A stretch of 64,000 bases of DNA from Scatosoma sp045576335 (GTDB lineage: Bacteria > Bacillota > Clostridia > Christensenellales > Borkfalkiaceae). The notes under the pieces were generated by a model, which was not told where the DNA came from, searched no databases, and worked only from the letters and a program-made list of their open reading frames with translations. The stretch is taken from the NCBI GenBank assembly GCA_045576335.1, contig JAZNGH010000036.1, forward strand, positions 1 to 64,000, written 5' to 3'. The translations under genes and the position numbers were made by a program. The number at the start of each line of letters is the position of its first letter. Within the stretch, counting starts at the first letter, position 1. Shown here piece by piece: positions 1-9,186 of the stretch.

Positions 1-56
1 AAGAAACGTGCGCCGTGGCGGGACGCGCCGCTGGTCGTTTTCTATATTCGCTTTAC

Positions 57-1835
57 TTATTTTGCACAATTAGCTTTGAGGATGGCGAGGTTATCCATAA
101 TTTCCTTGGGCATCTTATCGCCGAAGTTCTCCGCATAGTACGTCGTGATTTCTTCTGCTTCTGCCGCCCAACGCTGTTTGTCAACCTCCAACAGCTTATC
201 GAGCGTTGCCGCGTCGATATCGCAGTTTTCAATGTTGATATCCTTTGCGTAAGGAAGGTAACCGATTGCCGTTTCGCGAGCTTCCACTTTGTTCTCGCAA
301 CGATCCAAAATCCAGTCAAGTACGCGCATATTGTCGCCAAATCCGGGCCACATAAAGTTGCCGTTTTCGTCCTGACGGAACCAGTTTACGTTGAAGATCT
401 TGGGTTGCTTGCTCTCTTCTATCTTTGCGCCCATATTGATCCAGTGCTGGAAGTACTGGTCAACGGAGTAGCCCATAAACGGCTTCATTGCCATAGGGTC
501 GTGACGAAGCACGCCGACTGCACCCGTAGCCGCCGCCGTCGTTTCGGAGGACATAATCGTACCTACGAACGTACCGTGGTTCCAGTCGCGGGACTGATAA
601 ACAAGCGGGGTCGTCGTTGCTCTTCTGCCGCCGAAGATGATCGCGGAAAGAGGCACGCCTGCTTTGGAATTGAACTCGGGCGAGATGCAAGGGCAGTTCT
701 CCGCGGGAGCGGTGAAACGGGAGTTGGGATGCGCCGCGTTGCGTCCGCAATCGGGCGTCCAAGGCTTACCCGTCCAGTCGATAAGTTCAGCGGGAGCTTC
801 TTTCGTAAGCTTTTCCCACCAAACGGTGTTATCCTTGGGGTTAAGCGCAACGTTGGTGAAAATCGTACCCTTCATCGTCGCTGCAAGCGCGTTGGGGTTG
901 GATTTTGCGTTCGTACCAGGAGCAACGCCGAAGAAACCGTTTTCGGGGTTACAAGCCCAAAGTCTGCCGTCTTCGCCAACGCGAATCCAAGCGATATCGT
1001 CGCCTACGCATTGTACTTCGTAGCCAGCGTCCAAATACTGCTTGGGAGGAATAAGCATTGCAAGGTTGGTCTTACCGCAAGCGGAGGGGAATGCCGCCGC
1101 CACGTATTTCATTTCCTTGTCCTGAGGGCGTTTTACGCCGAGAATGAGCATATGCTCTGCCATCCAGCCCTCTTTCTTACCAAGGTTGGTCGCGATACGG
1201 AGTGCGAAGCACTTTTTACCCAAAAGCACGTTGCCGCCGTAAGCGGAGTTCACGGAAATAATCGTGTTGTCCTCGGGGAAGTGCATAATATATCTCTTTT
1301 CGGGGTCTACGTTGCATTTTGCGTGGAAGCCCTTTACGAAATCGCCGTTTTCGCCGAGCTGGTCAAGGCACATTTTGCCTACTCTCGTCATAATCATCAT
1401 ATTCAAAACGACGTAGATGGAGTCGGTGATTTCGATACCGATCTTGGAGAACGGCGAGCCTACGACGCCCATAGAATAAGGGATAACGTACATCGTTCTG
1501 CCCTTATACGCGCCTTTTGCGATCTCGTTTACCATAGCGTACGCTTCTTTGGGAGCTTTCCATTTTACGATGGAATGAGGAAGCGCATCCGCTTCGTTTT
1601 GACAGCAGATGAACGTTCTGTCTTCTACGCGGGCAACGTCGTTTTCCGCCGTTCTGTGATAATAGCAATCGGGAAGCAGCTCTTGGTTGAGCTTGATCAT
1701 TTCGCCCGTAGCGCAAGCTTCTTCTCTCAAAGCGTCGCGCTGTTTGTCGCTTCCGTCAATCCATACCACTTTGTCGGGCTGTGCAAAAGCCTGACAGTCC
1801 GCAACGAATTGAAGCACTTTCTTGTTGTTTGTCAT
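57..1835 (-). CDS. pckG: Phosphoenolpyruvate carboxykinase (GTP)
   Basis: Interconverts oxaloacetate + GTP with phosphoenolpyruvate + GDP + CO2 in the cytosol, at the junction of C4 acids and gluconeogenesis; in fermenters it may run in the carboxylating direction. The protein has 592 residues, normal for the GTP class and longer than the ATP class. Visible motifs are the substrate loop MYVIPYSMG (115-123), the GTP-class P-loop FPSACGKTNLAM (249-260) and the VGDD kinase-2 site (277-280). The ATG follows a GGAGAT Shine-Dalgarno. It is a single-gene unit with its own promoter. Confidence 0.97.
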   Translation of the reverse strand: MTNNKKVLQFVADCQAFAQPDKVVWIDGSDKQRDALREEACATGEMIKLNQELLPDCYYHRTAENDVARVEDRTFICCQNEADALPHSIVKWKAPKEAYAMVNEIAKGAYKGRTMYVIPYSMGVVGSPFSKIGIEITDSIYVVLNMMIMTRVGKMCLDQLGENGDFVKGFHAKCNVDPEKRYIMHFPEDNTIISVNSAYGGNVLLGKKCFALRIATNLGKKEGWMAEHMLILGVKRPQDKEMKYVAAAFPSACGKTNLAMLIPPKQYLDAGYEVQCVGDDIAWIRVGEDGRLWACNPENGFFGVAPGTNAKSNPNALAATMKGTIFTNVALNPKDNTVWWEKLTKEAPAELIDWTGKPWTPDCGRNAAHPNSRFTAPAENCPCISPEFNSKAGVPLSAIIFGGRRATTTPLVYQSRDWNHGTFVGTIMSSETTAAATGAVGVLRHDPMAMKPFMGYSVDQYFQHWINMGAKIEESKQPKIFNVNWFRQDENGNFMWPGFGDNMRVLDWILDRCENKVEARETAIGYLPYAKDINIENCDIDAATLDKLLEVDKQRWAAEAEEITTYYAENFGDKMPKEIMDNLAILKANCAK

Positions 1836-1938
1836 TTTTTTATCTCCTTCAAATGATATTTTTTCTATTCGTTATTTTCGGCGAAGATAGGAAAATTTAT
1901 GCTTTTTTCTCACAAATTCCCTCTCTCCACCGATTATC

Positions 1939-1967
1939 ATTATATCATAAATTTTCTTAATTGTAAA
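1939..1967 (-). promoter_or_regulatory. Promoter of pckG
   Basis: On the minus strand, TTTACA (1962-1967) and TATAAT (1939-1944) are separated by 17 bp, a vegetative sigma-type promoter about 100 bp upstream of the pckG start. Confidence 0.65.
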
Positions 1968-2030
1968 CAGTTTTGCAATACATTTTTCGAATAATGGTAA
2001 ATTTTCGGAAATTGCACACAATGTTTTCGT

Positions 2031-2309
2031 ATGCTGGACAAATATACCGACAACAAGCTCGCCGAAGAGCTTGACCTTATCGTTTTAACGCGCGAAAGCA
2101 GCGGCTTCCCCTCGGGCACGCTGGGTATGCTTACGCGCTCGTACACGCGGAGCGATTTGCCCCTTTACGGCGAATTTGCCTGTGCGGACGGCTCGCGAAA
2201 GGAAGAAGCTCTTGCCTTGGACGCGTTTCGCGTGCTCAACGTGCGAAACGCGGCAGACCGCTCCGTGCTCGTGCGGTATATGCAGGAAAGGAAAAGAGCG
2301 GCATTATAA
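2031..2309 (+). CDS. Small hypothetical protein
   Basis: A 92-residue reading frame, not firmly recognised. The segment DLIVLTRESSGFPSGTLGML resembles the short beta-rich DUF4926-like proteins, which have a D-hydrophobic stretch followed by G-x-x-G-T-x-G; this is a resemblance by eye only. No Shine-Dalgarno precedes the ATG and no alternative start lies between it and the stop at 1998. The 3' end runs into a 9-bp stem (2293-2301 with 2310-2318) that separates it from the convergent glycosyltransferase. It has no partner gene. Confidence 0.5.
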   Translation: MLDKYTDNKLAEELDLIVLTRESSGFPSGTLGMLTRSYTRSDLPLYGEFACADGSRKEEALALDAFRVLNVRNAADRSVLVRYMQERKRAAL

Positions 2310-2324
2310 CCGCTCTTTACGTTC

Positions 2325-3878
2325 TCATTTTTGCGGGGCGGGTACATTTGCCACCAGCAATACCACGGGCGTCAACGCACAGCACCCGACGAGGAAAATC
2401 GTGGGCAGCAGCGAAAAATAGGTGCAATAGGTAAGCACCCCTATCACTACCGCGAAAATCAACGAATCGTACGAGCCGAGTAAGGCGTCTTTGAGGGTGA
2501 TTTTGCGTTCCTCTTTGGGGGTTACGATAAATTTTGCCTTCTTACCGCACAGCGCGCAAACGACGGTCGCTATCATCATAGGCACGAGCGAAGCGTACAC
2601 TACGAAATTGAGCGCGGCGTAGCCAAACAGGCGCAAGATATTCCCCTTTTTGCCGTGCACGAAAAAATCGGGAATGAGCGGCGATATCAAAAACAGTACC
2701 ATCAGCGCCACAAGCGCGACGGAATAACCGCCCACGTCAAAGCCGAGCGCACCGATTAAAATGGTGTTTAAGATTATCAAAATGGACAGCATAGGGATAA
2801 TGGGCAGGTTATAGTGCGAAAGCTTGATATCCAGCTTTTCGTACCAGCTCATTTTGGAGCTCGTAATACTTTGATTGTATTTTTTCATAAACTCCACGTT
2901 GCCCTGCACCCACTTTGCCTGCCGTTTTTTCAGGCAAAGATAATCGACGGGAAACTCTTCTTTACATAAAATATCAGGCGCGTACAACACGCGGTAACCG
3001 CTGTTTTTTACGTCGATTGCAAAGGAAATATCCTCGGCAACCACTTTCGGAAAGCCGTGCGTCGCTTCGTAGCACTTACGACTGATTGCCATACCGTGCC
3101 CGATAAGCGCGTTACTGCCGTAAAAGTTCTTCATCACCTGACAAATTTTGCCGTTGCTCCGTACCGAAAAGCCCATAAGGCTTTGGAACATATTTTTGCC
3201 GCTCGTCGCCTCGTGCGCCGCTTGTACGACGCCCACCTCGTCCGAGTACGCATAGTATTTGAGCATTTTACGGATATAATCGGCGGGAATACGCTCGTCA
3301 CTGTCCAAAACGACGAAATAATCGTAGTCCGTTCTGCCTTGCAGATAATTATTCAAATTCCCCGCCTTAAAGCCTTCGCGGTTTTCGCGACGGACGACCT
3401 CCGCGCCCGTTTCCCACGCAAAAGCGTCTATCGCCGCGCGGTAGTCCTTTTTGGAGCTGTCGTCGAGAATGACCGTCTTAAAATTGTCGTAGTCTTGTGC
3501 CATACATTCTTTCAACGCTTCGGCATTGAAATCGTTGCATGTGCAATATAAAAGTAATATTTTGGGATTTTTGCCGTCGGACGAGAGCTTGGTTATATCG
3601 GGGTCGGAATTTACGATTGCGTCATAGCGTTTCATAATCCGTTTCTGCCGACATAAAAACACGAACGAAAACAAAAAATCTTTGACGCTCCCCAGCCACA
3701 TATACGCGAGCATACCCGCGTTAGCAGCAAGGAGCAGAGCAGCCGTTACGCTGCCAAAGGTGAAGCCCTTTGCTTCAAATAAATCGTAGAGGATAAAGCC
3801 GCACGCCGTAAAAAGTGCCGCCGCGCATATCCCCCACGCGCATAAAATGGCGATATACACCGTAGGTTTCTTTTGCAT
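2325..3878 (-). CDS. Membrane glycosyltransferase, family 2 (processive type)
   Basis: An integral membrane family-2 glycosyltransferase of the cellulose/hyaluronan synthase type, expected to polymerise or transfer sugars from a nucleotide sugar at the membrane; the substrate cannot be read from sequence. The 517 residues begin with two membrane segments (about 8-30 and 44-72). The GT-A motifs follow in order: DDSS (139-142), DSDE as the DxD site (192-195), ED (282-283) and the QxxxW-type motif QAKW (320-323). Several C-terminal membrane segments follow. No PilZ domain is visible. It is a lone gene upstream of, and divergent from, proB. Confidence 0.88.
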   Translation of the reverse strand: MQKKPTVYIAILCAWGICAAALFTACGFILYDLFEAKGFTFGSVTAALLLAANAGMLAYMWLGSVKDFLFSFVFLCRQKRIMKRYDAIVNSDPDITKLSSDGKNPKILLLYCTCNDFNAEALKECMAQDYDNFKTVILDDSSKKDYRAAIDAFAWETGAEVVRRENREGFKAGNLNNYLQGRTDYDYFVVLDSDERIPADYIRKMLKYYAYSDEVGVVQAAHEATSGKNMFQSLMGFSVRSNGKICQVMKNFYGSNALIGHGMAISRKCYEATHGFPKVVAEDISFAIDVKNSGYRVLYAPDILCKEEFPVDYLCLKKRQAKWVQGNVEFMKKYNQSITSSKMSWYEKLDIKLSHYNLPIIPMLSILIILNTILIGALGFDVGGYSVALVALMVLFLISPLIPDFFVHGKKGNILRLFGYAALNFVVYASLVPMMIATVVCALCGKKAKFIVTPKEERKITLKDALLGSYDSLIFAVVIGVLTYCTYFSLLPTIFLVGCCALTPVVLLVANVPAPQK

Positions 3879-3995
3879 TTTGGGTTCTTTCTCCGTTTAC
3901 GAATATTTCACCCTTTTCCCCTGTATCGGATAGGGCTGAAAAGCCTTTTCCGTATATTTAACAACTGTTTTTTTGTTTTTACTCGCTTTTCGCGC

Positions 3996-4024
3996 TTGAC
4001 AAATACTGTCAAATCCGTTATACT
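3996..4024 (+). promoter_or_regulatory. Promoter of proBAC with inverted repeat over the -35
   Basis: TTGACA (3996-4001), a 17-bp spacer and TATACT (4019-4024). The -35 hexamer is one arm of a perfect inverted repeat TTGACA-N5-TGTCAA (3996-4012), a plausible repressor site. Confidence 0.75.
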
Positions 4025-4085
4025 GTTATAAAATCGAAAAAATCTTTTATTCGCCTCGTTAAAATCGGGAAAAGGAATTGTTGAA

Positions 4086-4859
4086 ATGAGATTAGTCGTC
4101 AAAGTGGGCACTTCGACGCTCGCGCACGCAACGGGAAAACTGAATATTAGGAGGACGAGCGAGCTTTGCCGCGTATTGAGCGATTTGAAAAACGCGGGTC
4201 ACGAGGTCATTTTGGTTTCCTCGGGCGCAATCGGTATGGGCGTGGGCAAGCTCGCGCTTTCACAAAAGCCCACGGATATCCCCACCAAGCAGGCGGCGGC
4301 GGCAGTCGGGCAATGCGAGCTTATGTACACCTACGACAGACTGTTTACGGAATACAACCACACCGTGGCGCAAATTCTCTTGACGGGGTCGGACTTTTCC
4401 GCGAGCGATAGACACGAAAATTTTAACAATACGCTGGAAAGATTGTTGGAGCTTGGCGTATTGCCCGTTATCAACGAAAACGACACCATTGCCACCGAAG
4501 AAATCAAGGTCGGCGACAACGATACCCTCTCCGCGCTCGTCGCGGTCAGCGTGGGGGCAGAGCTGCTCGTAATCCTTTCCGACGTGGACGGTTTATACTC
4601 GGCTGACCCGCATAAAAACGCGAGCGCAACGCTCATTCAACGCGTACACGGTATGCCCCAAGAGATACTCGCGCTTGCAGGAGGAGAAGGCTCGGTATTG
4701 GGTACGGGGGGCATGAAAACCAAGCTCAAAGCCGCGCAAATTTGCGGAAAAGCGGGTTGCGACACGGTGATTGCCAACGGCGAAAAGCCCGATATCCTGT
4801 ACGAAATCGTAAGCGGGAACGCGGGCAGCTACACGCGATTTTTCGCGGCGGAGAAATGA
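4086..4859 (+). CDS. proB: Glutamate 5-kinase
   Basis: Phosphorylates L-glutamate to gamma-glutamyl phosphate, the first and usually proline-inhibited step of proline synthesis. The 257 residues form the amino-acid kinase domain only: N-terminal KVGTSTL nucleotide-binding motif (6-12), VSSGAIGMG near 44-52, NENDT near 135-139 and a C-terminal GTGGMKTK motif. The RNA-binding PUA domain of the 360-residue enzymes is absent, as in a recognised short subclass. It is first in proB-proA-proC, with 1 bp to proA. Confidence 0.96.
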   Translation: MRLVVKVGTSTLAHATGKLNIRRTSELCRVLSDLKNAGHEVILVSSGAIGMGVGKLALSQKPTDIPTKQAAAAVGQCELMYTYDRLFTEYNHTVAQILLTGSDFSASDRHENFNNTLERLLELGVLPVINENDTIATEEIKVGDNDTLSALVAVSVGAELLVILSDVDGLYSADPHKNASATLIQRVHGMPQEILALAGGEGSVLGTGGMKTKLKAAQICGKAGCDTVIANGEKPDILYEIVSGNAGSYTRFFAAEK

Positions 4860-4860
4860 T

Positions 4861-6099
4861 ATGAAAACGACGAAAGAAATTTTAATCGCCGCAAAAGCGG
4901 CGGCGCGAAAAGCCGCGGCGTTGACTACGGCGAAAAAGAACGAGGCGTTATTGCAAATGGCGGACGCGTTGGAAGCGAACGCGGACGAGATTTTGCAGGC
5001 GAACGAAAAGGATATCCAAAACGCGACGGGCGTGCTTCCTACCGTTATGCTCGACAGGCTTCGTCTTGATAATAAGCGGATAGCAGGTATGGCGCAAGGC
5101 ATACGCGAGGTCGCGCTTTTGCCCGACCCCGTGGGCGTGAAGCTGGAAGAAAATTGCTTGAAAAACGGGCTTTTAGTCACGAAAATCCGCGTGCCGCTCG
5201 GCGTGGTGGGCATTATTTACGAAAGCCGTCCCAACGTCACTTCGGATGCTGCGGCGTTGTGTTTTAAGAGCGGCAACGTCTGTATTCTTCGCGGCGGTAA
5301 GGACGCGTACTTGTCCTCGGCGGCAATCGTGCGGACGTTGAGAAAGGCGTTAAGTCAGTTACAAATTGACGAGAATTTTATCAATATCGTAGAGGACGTT
5401 TCCCGCCAAAGCGCGAACGAAATGATGACGGCGGTCGGGTATATCGACGCGCTTATCCCCCGCGGCGGCGCGGGACTTATCCGCTCGTGCGTGGAGAACG
5501 CGAAAGTCCCCTGCATTCAAACGGGCACGGGCATTTGTCATATTTTCGTAGACGAAAGCGCGGATTTTGCCAAGGCACTCGACATTATCGACAACGCAAA
5601 AACCTCCCGCCCCTCCGTTTGCAACGCGGCGGAGGTGTGTCTCGTTCACGAAAAAATTGCGGCAACGTTTTTGCCTCTCTTGAAAGCACGGCTGGGCGAA
5701 CGCGTGGAGCTTCGCACGGACGAACGTGCGTATTCGTTAATCGGCGGTGTGAAAGCGAACGAGCAGGATTTTGATACTGAATTTTTGGATTATATCCTCG
5801 CCGTGAAGGTGGTGAGCGGCGTGGATGAGGCAATCGCGCATATCGCGGATCATTCCACGGGGCATAGCGATTGTATCGTGACGGAAACTATGGTGACGGC
5901 AGACGCGTTTACCGCGCAAGTGGACAGCGCGGCGGTGTACGTCAACGCTTCGACGCGGTTTACCGACGGCGGTGAGTTTGGAAAGGGCTGTGAAATCGGC
6001 ATTTCCACGCAAAAGCTGCACGCGCGCGGACCTATGGGCTTGGAAGAGCTTTGCTCGTATAAATATATCGTCAAAGGCGACGGGCAAGTGAGAAAATAA
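4861..6099 (+). CDS. proA: Glutamate-5-semialdehyde dehydrogenase
   Basis: NADPH-dependent reduction of gamma-glutamyl phosphate to glutamate semialdehyde, which cyclises to pyrroline-5-carboxylate. At 412 residues it has the normal length and is collinear with the aldehyde dehydrogenase superfamily. YESRPNVTSDAA (about 120-131) belongs to the cofactor fold, and the catalytic Cys lies in the SRPSVCNAAEVC segment near 255. It starts directly after the proB stop, so translation is probably coupled. Confidence 0.97.
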   Translation: MKTTKEILIAAKAAARKAAALTTAKKNEALLQMADALEANADEILQANEKDIQNATGVLPTVMLDRLRLDNKRIAGMAQGIREVALLPDPVGVKLEENCLKNGLLVTKIRVPLGVVGIIYESRPNVTSDAAALCFKSGNVCILRGGKDAYLSSAAIVRTLRKALSQLQIDENFINIVEDVSRQSANEMMTAVGYIDALIPRGGAGLIRSCVENAKVPCIQTGTGICHIFVDESADFAKALDIIDNAKTSRPSVCNAAEVCLVHEKIAATFLPLLKARLGERVELRTDERAYSLIGGVKANEQDFDTEFLDYILAVKVVSGVDEAIAHIADHSTGHSDCIVTETMVTADAFTAQVDSAAVYVNASTRFTDGGEFGKGCEIGISTQKLHARGPMGLEELCSYKYIVKGDGQVRK

Positions 6100-6118
6100 A
6101 TACGAAAGGAGAAAAATT

Positions 6119-6916
6119 ATGAGTTATCTGCTTGGTTTTATCGGTTGCGGCAATATGGGCGGCGCGCTCGTGCGCGCGGCAGCAAAAGCGGTCGGCGGGA
6201 ACGAAATCGCGGTATGCGATTACGACAAGAAAAAAATGCAAACGCTGACGAGCGATTGCGGCGTTTGGGCGGTGGATATTCAGGAAATTGCGGCGACCTG
6301 CCGTTTCGTCGTGCTCGGCGTGAAGCCCCAGAATATCAAGGAAACTTTGGCAAGCGTCGCCGAAACGCTGAAAACGCGTAAGGATATGACCGTGATTTCT
6401 ATGGCGGCGGGCGTGTCGATTGCGGCGATCCGTAGCTTTATCGGCGCGGACGTGCCCGTTATCCGTATTATGCCCAACACCCCCGCGCTTTTGGGCGAGG
6501 GTATGGTTTTGTACACGACGGCGGGTGTGAATATTTTGGTGGAAAACGATTTCCTCGATTGCTTTGCAAAAGCGGGTAAATTCGACAAAATCCCCGAAGA
6601 TAAAATGGACGCGGCAAGCGCGCTTTCGGGCTGTGGACCGGCTTACGCGTACGCGTTCGCCGAAGCGTTGGCGGACGGCGCGGTGGAATGCGGCGTGCCG
6701 CGCGATAAAGCGGCTTTGTACGCGGCGCAAACCCTGCTCGGCGCGGCAAAAATGCTGCTCGAATACGGACACCCCGCCGATTTGAAAGACGCGGTTTGCT
6801 CCCCCGGGGGCACGACGATTGCAGGTATGCACGCGCTGGAAAAAGGCGGCTTGCGAGCGGCAACGATGGACGCGGTGACCGCGGCGTATAAACGAACGTT
6901 AGAGCTGAAAAAATAA
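6119..6916 (+). CDS. proC: Pyrroline-5-carboxylate reductase
   Basis: Last step of proline synthesis, reducing pyrroline-5-carboxylate with NAD(P)H. The 265 residues begin with the Rossmann motif GFIGCGNMGGA (6-16) and carry the family signature around SGCGPAYAYAFAEALADGA and SPGGTTIAGMHALE in the C-terminal helical domain. A GAAAGGAG Shine-Dalgarno lies 6 bp before the ATG. It is the last gene of the proline operon, which ends at the hairpin starting at 6932. Confidence 0.97.
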   Translation: MSYLLGFIGCGNMGGALVRAAAKAVGGNEIAVCDYDKKKMQTLTSDCGVWAVDIQEIAATCRFVVLGVKPQNIKETLASVAETLKTRKDMTVISMAAGVSIAAIRSFIGADVPVIRIMPNTPALLGEGMVLYTTAGVNILVENDFLDCFAKAGKFDKIPEDKMDAASALSGCGPAYAYAFAEALADGAVECGVPRDKAALYAAQTLLGAAKMLLEYGHPADLKDAVCSPGGTTIAGMHALEKGGLRAATMDAVTAAYKRTLELKK

Positions 6917-6931
6917 TCATTTAGACAATTC

Positions 6932-6968
6932 CCGCCCTTGCGAATGTTCGCAAGGGCGGCGATTTTTC
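6932..6968 (+). terminator. Terminator of proBAC
   Basis: A perfect 13-bp stem (6932-6944 with 6947-6959) with a very tight turn, followed by CGATTTTTC. Confidence 0.9.
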
Positions 6969-6969
6969 T

Positions 6970-7115
6970 TTATTCTATTTTAACGTTTAATTTTTGGCAA
7001 AGGATTTCCCAGTCCTCTGCCTTTTCTTTTTCTAACCGTTCGTCTTGTTCTTTCGTAAAGAATTCCTTTAATGTCAATTTGGTTTTGGTTGTATTCTTTT
7101 TTCTTGGTTTTTCAT
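6970..7115 (-). pseudogene. Degenerate small reading frame divergent from the XRE gene
   Basis: On the minus strand an ATG at 7115 opens MKNQEK. After one -1 shift in the A run that follows, the frame continues as a charged helix (KLTLKEFFTKEQDERLEKEK) to a stop at 6970, about 48 residues in all. Read straight, it stops after 13 codons. No function is recognised. It may be the decayed divergent partner of the XRE regulator gene. Confidence 0.35.
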
Positions 7116-7144
7116 ACTAACTAATACCCCTTTTTGTAATTATA

Positions 7145-7162
7145 CTATAAACAAGTTTATAG
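7145..7162. promoter_or_regulatory. Palindromic operator upstream of the XRE gene
   Basis: A perfect 8-bp palindrome CTATAAAC-AA-GTTTATAG about 55 bp before the XRE start, placed as expected for autoregulation. A looser relative lies at 10267-10285, between the -10 and Shine-Dalgarno of the restriction-modification operon. Confidence 0.55.
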
Positions 7163-7216
7163 GTCAAGCATTCTTATTAACTTTTTTATAAAATAGAATA
7201 AAAAAGGGAAAAGACT

Positions 7217-7438
7217 ATGAAAGAATGGGCAGAAGCAATTAAATATTATAGAGAAATCAACGGATTATCACAATCGGAATTGGCGCGGAAAACAAATATT
7301 TCTCAACCAAAAATCAGTTATTATGAAAGCGGTATTCATCAACCACCGATAGAAGATTGTATTACGCTTGCCGATTTCTACGGTATTACGTTAGACGAGC
7401 TTGTCGGGCGTGACCACGGCAGAATAAAAAGACAGTGA
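7217..7438 (+). CDS. XRE-family helix-turn-helix regulator
   Basis: A 73-residue protein consisting almost entirely of a Cro/CI-type helix-turn-helix: LSQSELARKTNISQPKISYY (about 17-36), followed by the stabilising helices ending LDELVGRD. It is expected to bind DNA as a dimer and has no ligand domain. It is convergent with the DpnII-like operon and could be its controller protein or an independent regulator; position and size fit, but nothing proves it. The start follows AAAGGGAAAAG. AT-rich like the neighbouring island. Confidence 0.85.
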   Translation: MKEWAEAIKYYREINGLSQSELARKTNISQPKISYYESGIHQPPIEDCITLADFYGITLDELVGRDHGRIKRQ

Positions 7439-7471
7439 AGTCGCTCTTCTTATAGAAATTTTTGACAGCAT

Positions 7472-7508
7472 AAAAGACTAACGAATTTTTCGTCAGTCTT
7501 TTCTTTTT
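7472..7508 (+). terminator. Terminator after the XRE gene
   Basis: A 14-bp stem with one mismatch (7472-7485 with 7489-7502), followed by CTTTTTTG. Confidence 0.8.
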
Positions 7509-7561
7509 TGCGTTACAAATCAAACGGCTTAATTTCGTTAAATTAGTGCGCCATATTTTAA

Positions 7562-8314
7562 TTAAGCTTTCTTAAACACGAACAGATACTCGTGGGCAAG
7601 GAGTAAAAAGTTGTGTTTTATACTGTTTGTTTTCCAAAAACCCGTTGCTTTGCAATTGTGTTGTTCTTTAATTATAATTTCTTTCGTCTTAAAGCCAGCA
7701 AGTTCAAAAACTCGCATAGTTTCAAAAGCAAGTGGTTGTACCATACCATTTTTACGGGTATCGCCCATCAGTATTGCACAGAATTTTCCTTTTTTCAACA
7801 CCCTATAACATTCTTCGGCAACTTTATATATTTCAGCTAAAAAGTCTGTCATTTCAAAGTGGGATAGGTCATTTTTAATATCTTCGCTATATTGAATAAT
7901 ATTTGCATAGGGTGGATGTGTACAAATTAAATCTACGGATTCACTCTCAATAAAATCAAGGTTACGCGCGTCACCGAGCCTTATATCGACTTTTCCCGTT
8001 TTTTCCCGTTCAAACGAACATTTTTCGATACAACGCTCTAAAGCAATAGGATTAACGTCCACGCCGATAATATTTCTATTTAAGAGTTTTGCCTCTACAA
8101 GAGTAGTTCCGCCGCCTGCAAATTGGTCAAGAATTAAATCGCCTTCTTGAGAATAACGCAAGATAACATTACGTGGAATATAAGGCGACCAATTCCCACG
8201 CCATTTTGCGTCGTGCGTTGCCCATTTGCCACGTTCGGGAAAAGTCCAAACGGTATTCGTTTCAAGCTCGAAATTGTCAGGCTCCCATTTAATTGTTTTA
8301 TGTTTTGTTGTCAT
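7562..8314 (-). CDS. DNA methyltransferase (second methylase of the GATC system)
   Basis: An AdoMet-dependent amino-methyltransferase acting on DNA. The motif I equivalent DQFAGGGTTLVEA comes first (about 62-74 counted from the chosen start) and the catalytic motif IV is THPPY (about 131-135). So the motif order is I then IV, unlike the DpnA-type second methylase of classical DpnII systems. It lies directly downstream of the DpnII-like nuclease; the ATG at 8314 is 4 nt past that stop and has no Shine-Dalgarno, implying coupling. An in-frame TTG at 8335 is the alternative start. GATC specificity is inferred from context. Confidence 0.8.
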   Translation of the reverse strand: MTTKHKTIKWEPDNFELETNTVWTFPERGKWATHDAKWRGNWSPYIPRNVILRYSQEGDLILDQFAGGGTTLVEAKLLNRNIIGVDVNPIALERCIEKCSFEREKTGKVDIRLGDARNLDFIESESVDLICTHPPYANIIQYSEDIKNDLSHFEMTDFLAEIYKVAEECYRVLKKGKFCAILMGDTRKNGMVQPLAFETMRVFELAGFKTKEIIIKEQHNCKATGFWKTNSIKHNFLLLAHEYLFVFKKA

Positions 8315-8318
8315 ATTA

Positions 8319-9173
8319 TTATATAAGATTTTCAATAATACCGTTTTCCAAATCCGTTATGTTGTAAATATTATCCAACACGTCAAACGTTTCTTTTAAG
8401 TTGTTTTTTGCTGATTTCCAACCAATACCGTCAGTAAACCACACAAAAGCAAACCCGTCAATAGCCTTTGATTCGTGGGCAAGCATTTTATAACTACGAG
8501 CTGTCTCATTTAATTTCGAGCCCGAAGAAGCATAGAAATTAGTCTCAATAGCGTAAACAACGTTGTTTGTTTTAATTACAAAGTCAAATCTTTTCTTTGC
8601 CTCGCCGTTATTAGATAGAGAAGAAAGGTCAAGATTCCATTTACGCTCAATGTCGGCCAAATACATTTCCTTGAAATAGGTTTCGCCTTTTATAAGTCCA
8701 GCTTTCTTTATGTAGGATTCAACCAAATCTTCCATAAGATGTCCGCCACGATTTTTACGTCCGTTGCTATCAAGACCAACTTCAACTCCCGTAGCATAAT
8801 CTACAAGATTGTTGATAATATGCTTGCTTATTAAATCAAATAAGCCTGTTTTTCTCATAAATGACTTGTATTGTTCGACGGTGTAATTTTGCCTGTTAAA
8901 ATTATAGATAAACTCACCGTCACTATCCATAGCGTGAATTTCGTTTTCTCTTACAGCTAAAAGAAGTGGAATACACTTCAATATTTCGGGATATTTGACA
9001 AGAAGTCTATCAAAATCATTTTCTATATCCGTTGAACCAATAAGGGAATTTAAGATATTTAATTCTACCTTAATTGATTCAACTTTTCCGTAAACCTTTT
9101 GAAAGTCAACGTAATAACCATAATCCGAAATGCTGCTCTTAAATTGACCGAGCCAAGTATTAAAATCTCTCAT
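8319..9173 (-). CDS. dpnB: Type II restriction endonuclease, DpnII/MboI family (GATC)
   Basis: Predicted to cleave unmethylated GATC in incoming DNA. The 284 residues align along the whole length with DpnII as remembered (288 residues). Landmarks are YYVDFQKVYGKV near the N-terminus, NLVDYATGVEVGLDSNGRKN in the middle, the nuclease core KRFDFVIK...YAIETNFY, and SGSKLNETARSYKM after it. It is the middle gene of three in the order methylase, nuclease, methylase; 13 bp separate it from the upstream methylase gene. Lower GC than the flanking core genes suggests acquisition by transfer. Confidence 0.93.
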   Translation of the reverse strand: MRDFNTWLGQFKSSISDYGYYVDFQKVYGKVESIKVELNILNSLIGSTDIENDFDRLLVKYPEILKCIPLLLAVRENEIHAMDSDGEFIYNFNRQNYTVEQYKSFMRKTGLFDLISKHIINNLVDYATGVEVGLDSNGRKNRGGHLMEDLVESYIKKAGLIKGETYFKEMYLADIERKWNLDLSSLSNNGEAKKRFDFVIKTNNVVYAIETNFYASSGSKLNETARSYKMLAHESKAIDGFAFVWFTDGIGWKSAKNNLKETFDVLDNIYNITDLENGIIENLI

Positions 9174-9186
9174 TTGTAAATCTCCT

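Noticed and set aside
15..1856. Long plus-strand open frame opposite pckG
   Set aside because: It has no family motifs and no initiation signal, and the minus strand encodes a complete GTP-class PEP carboxykinase.
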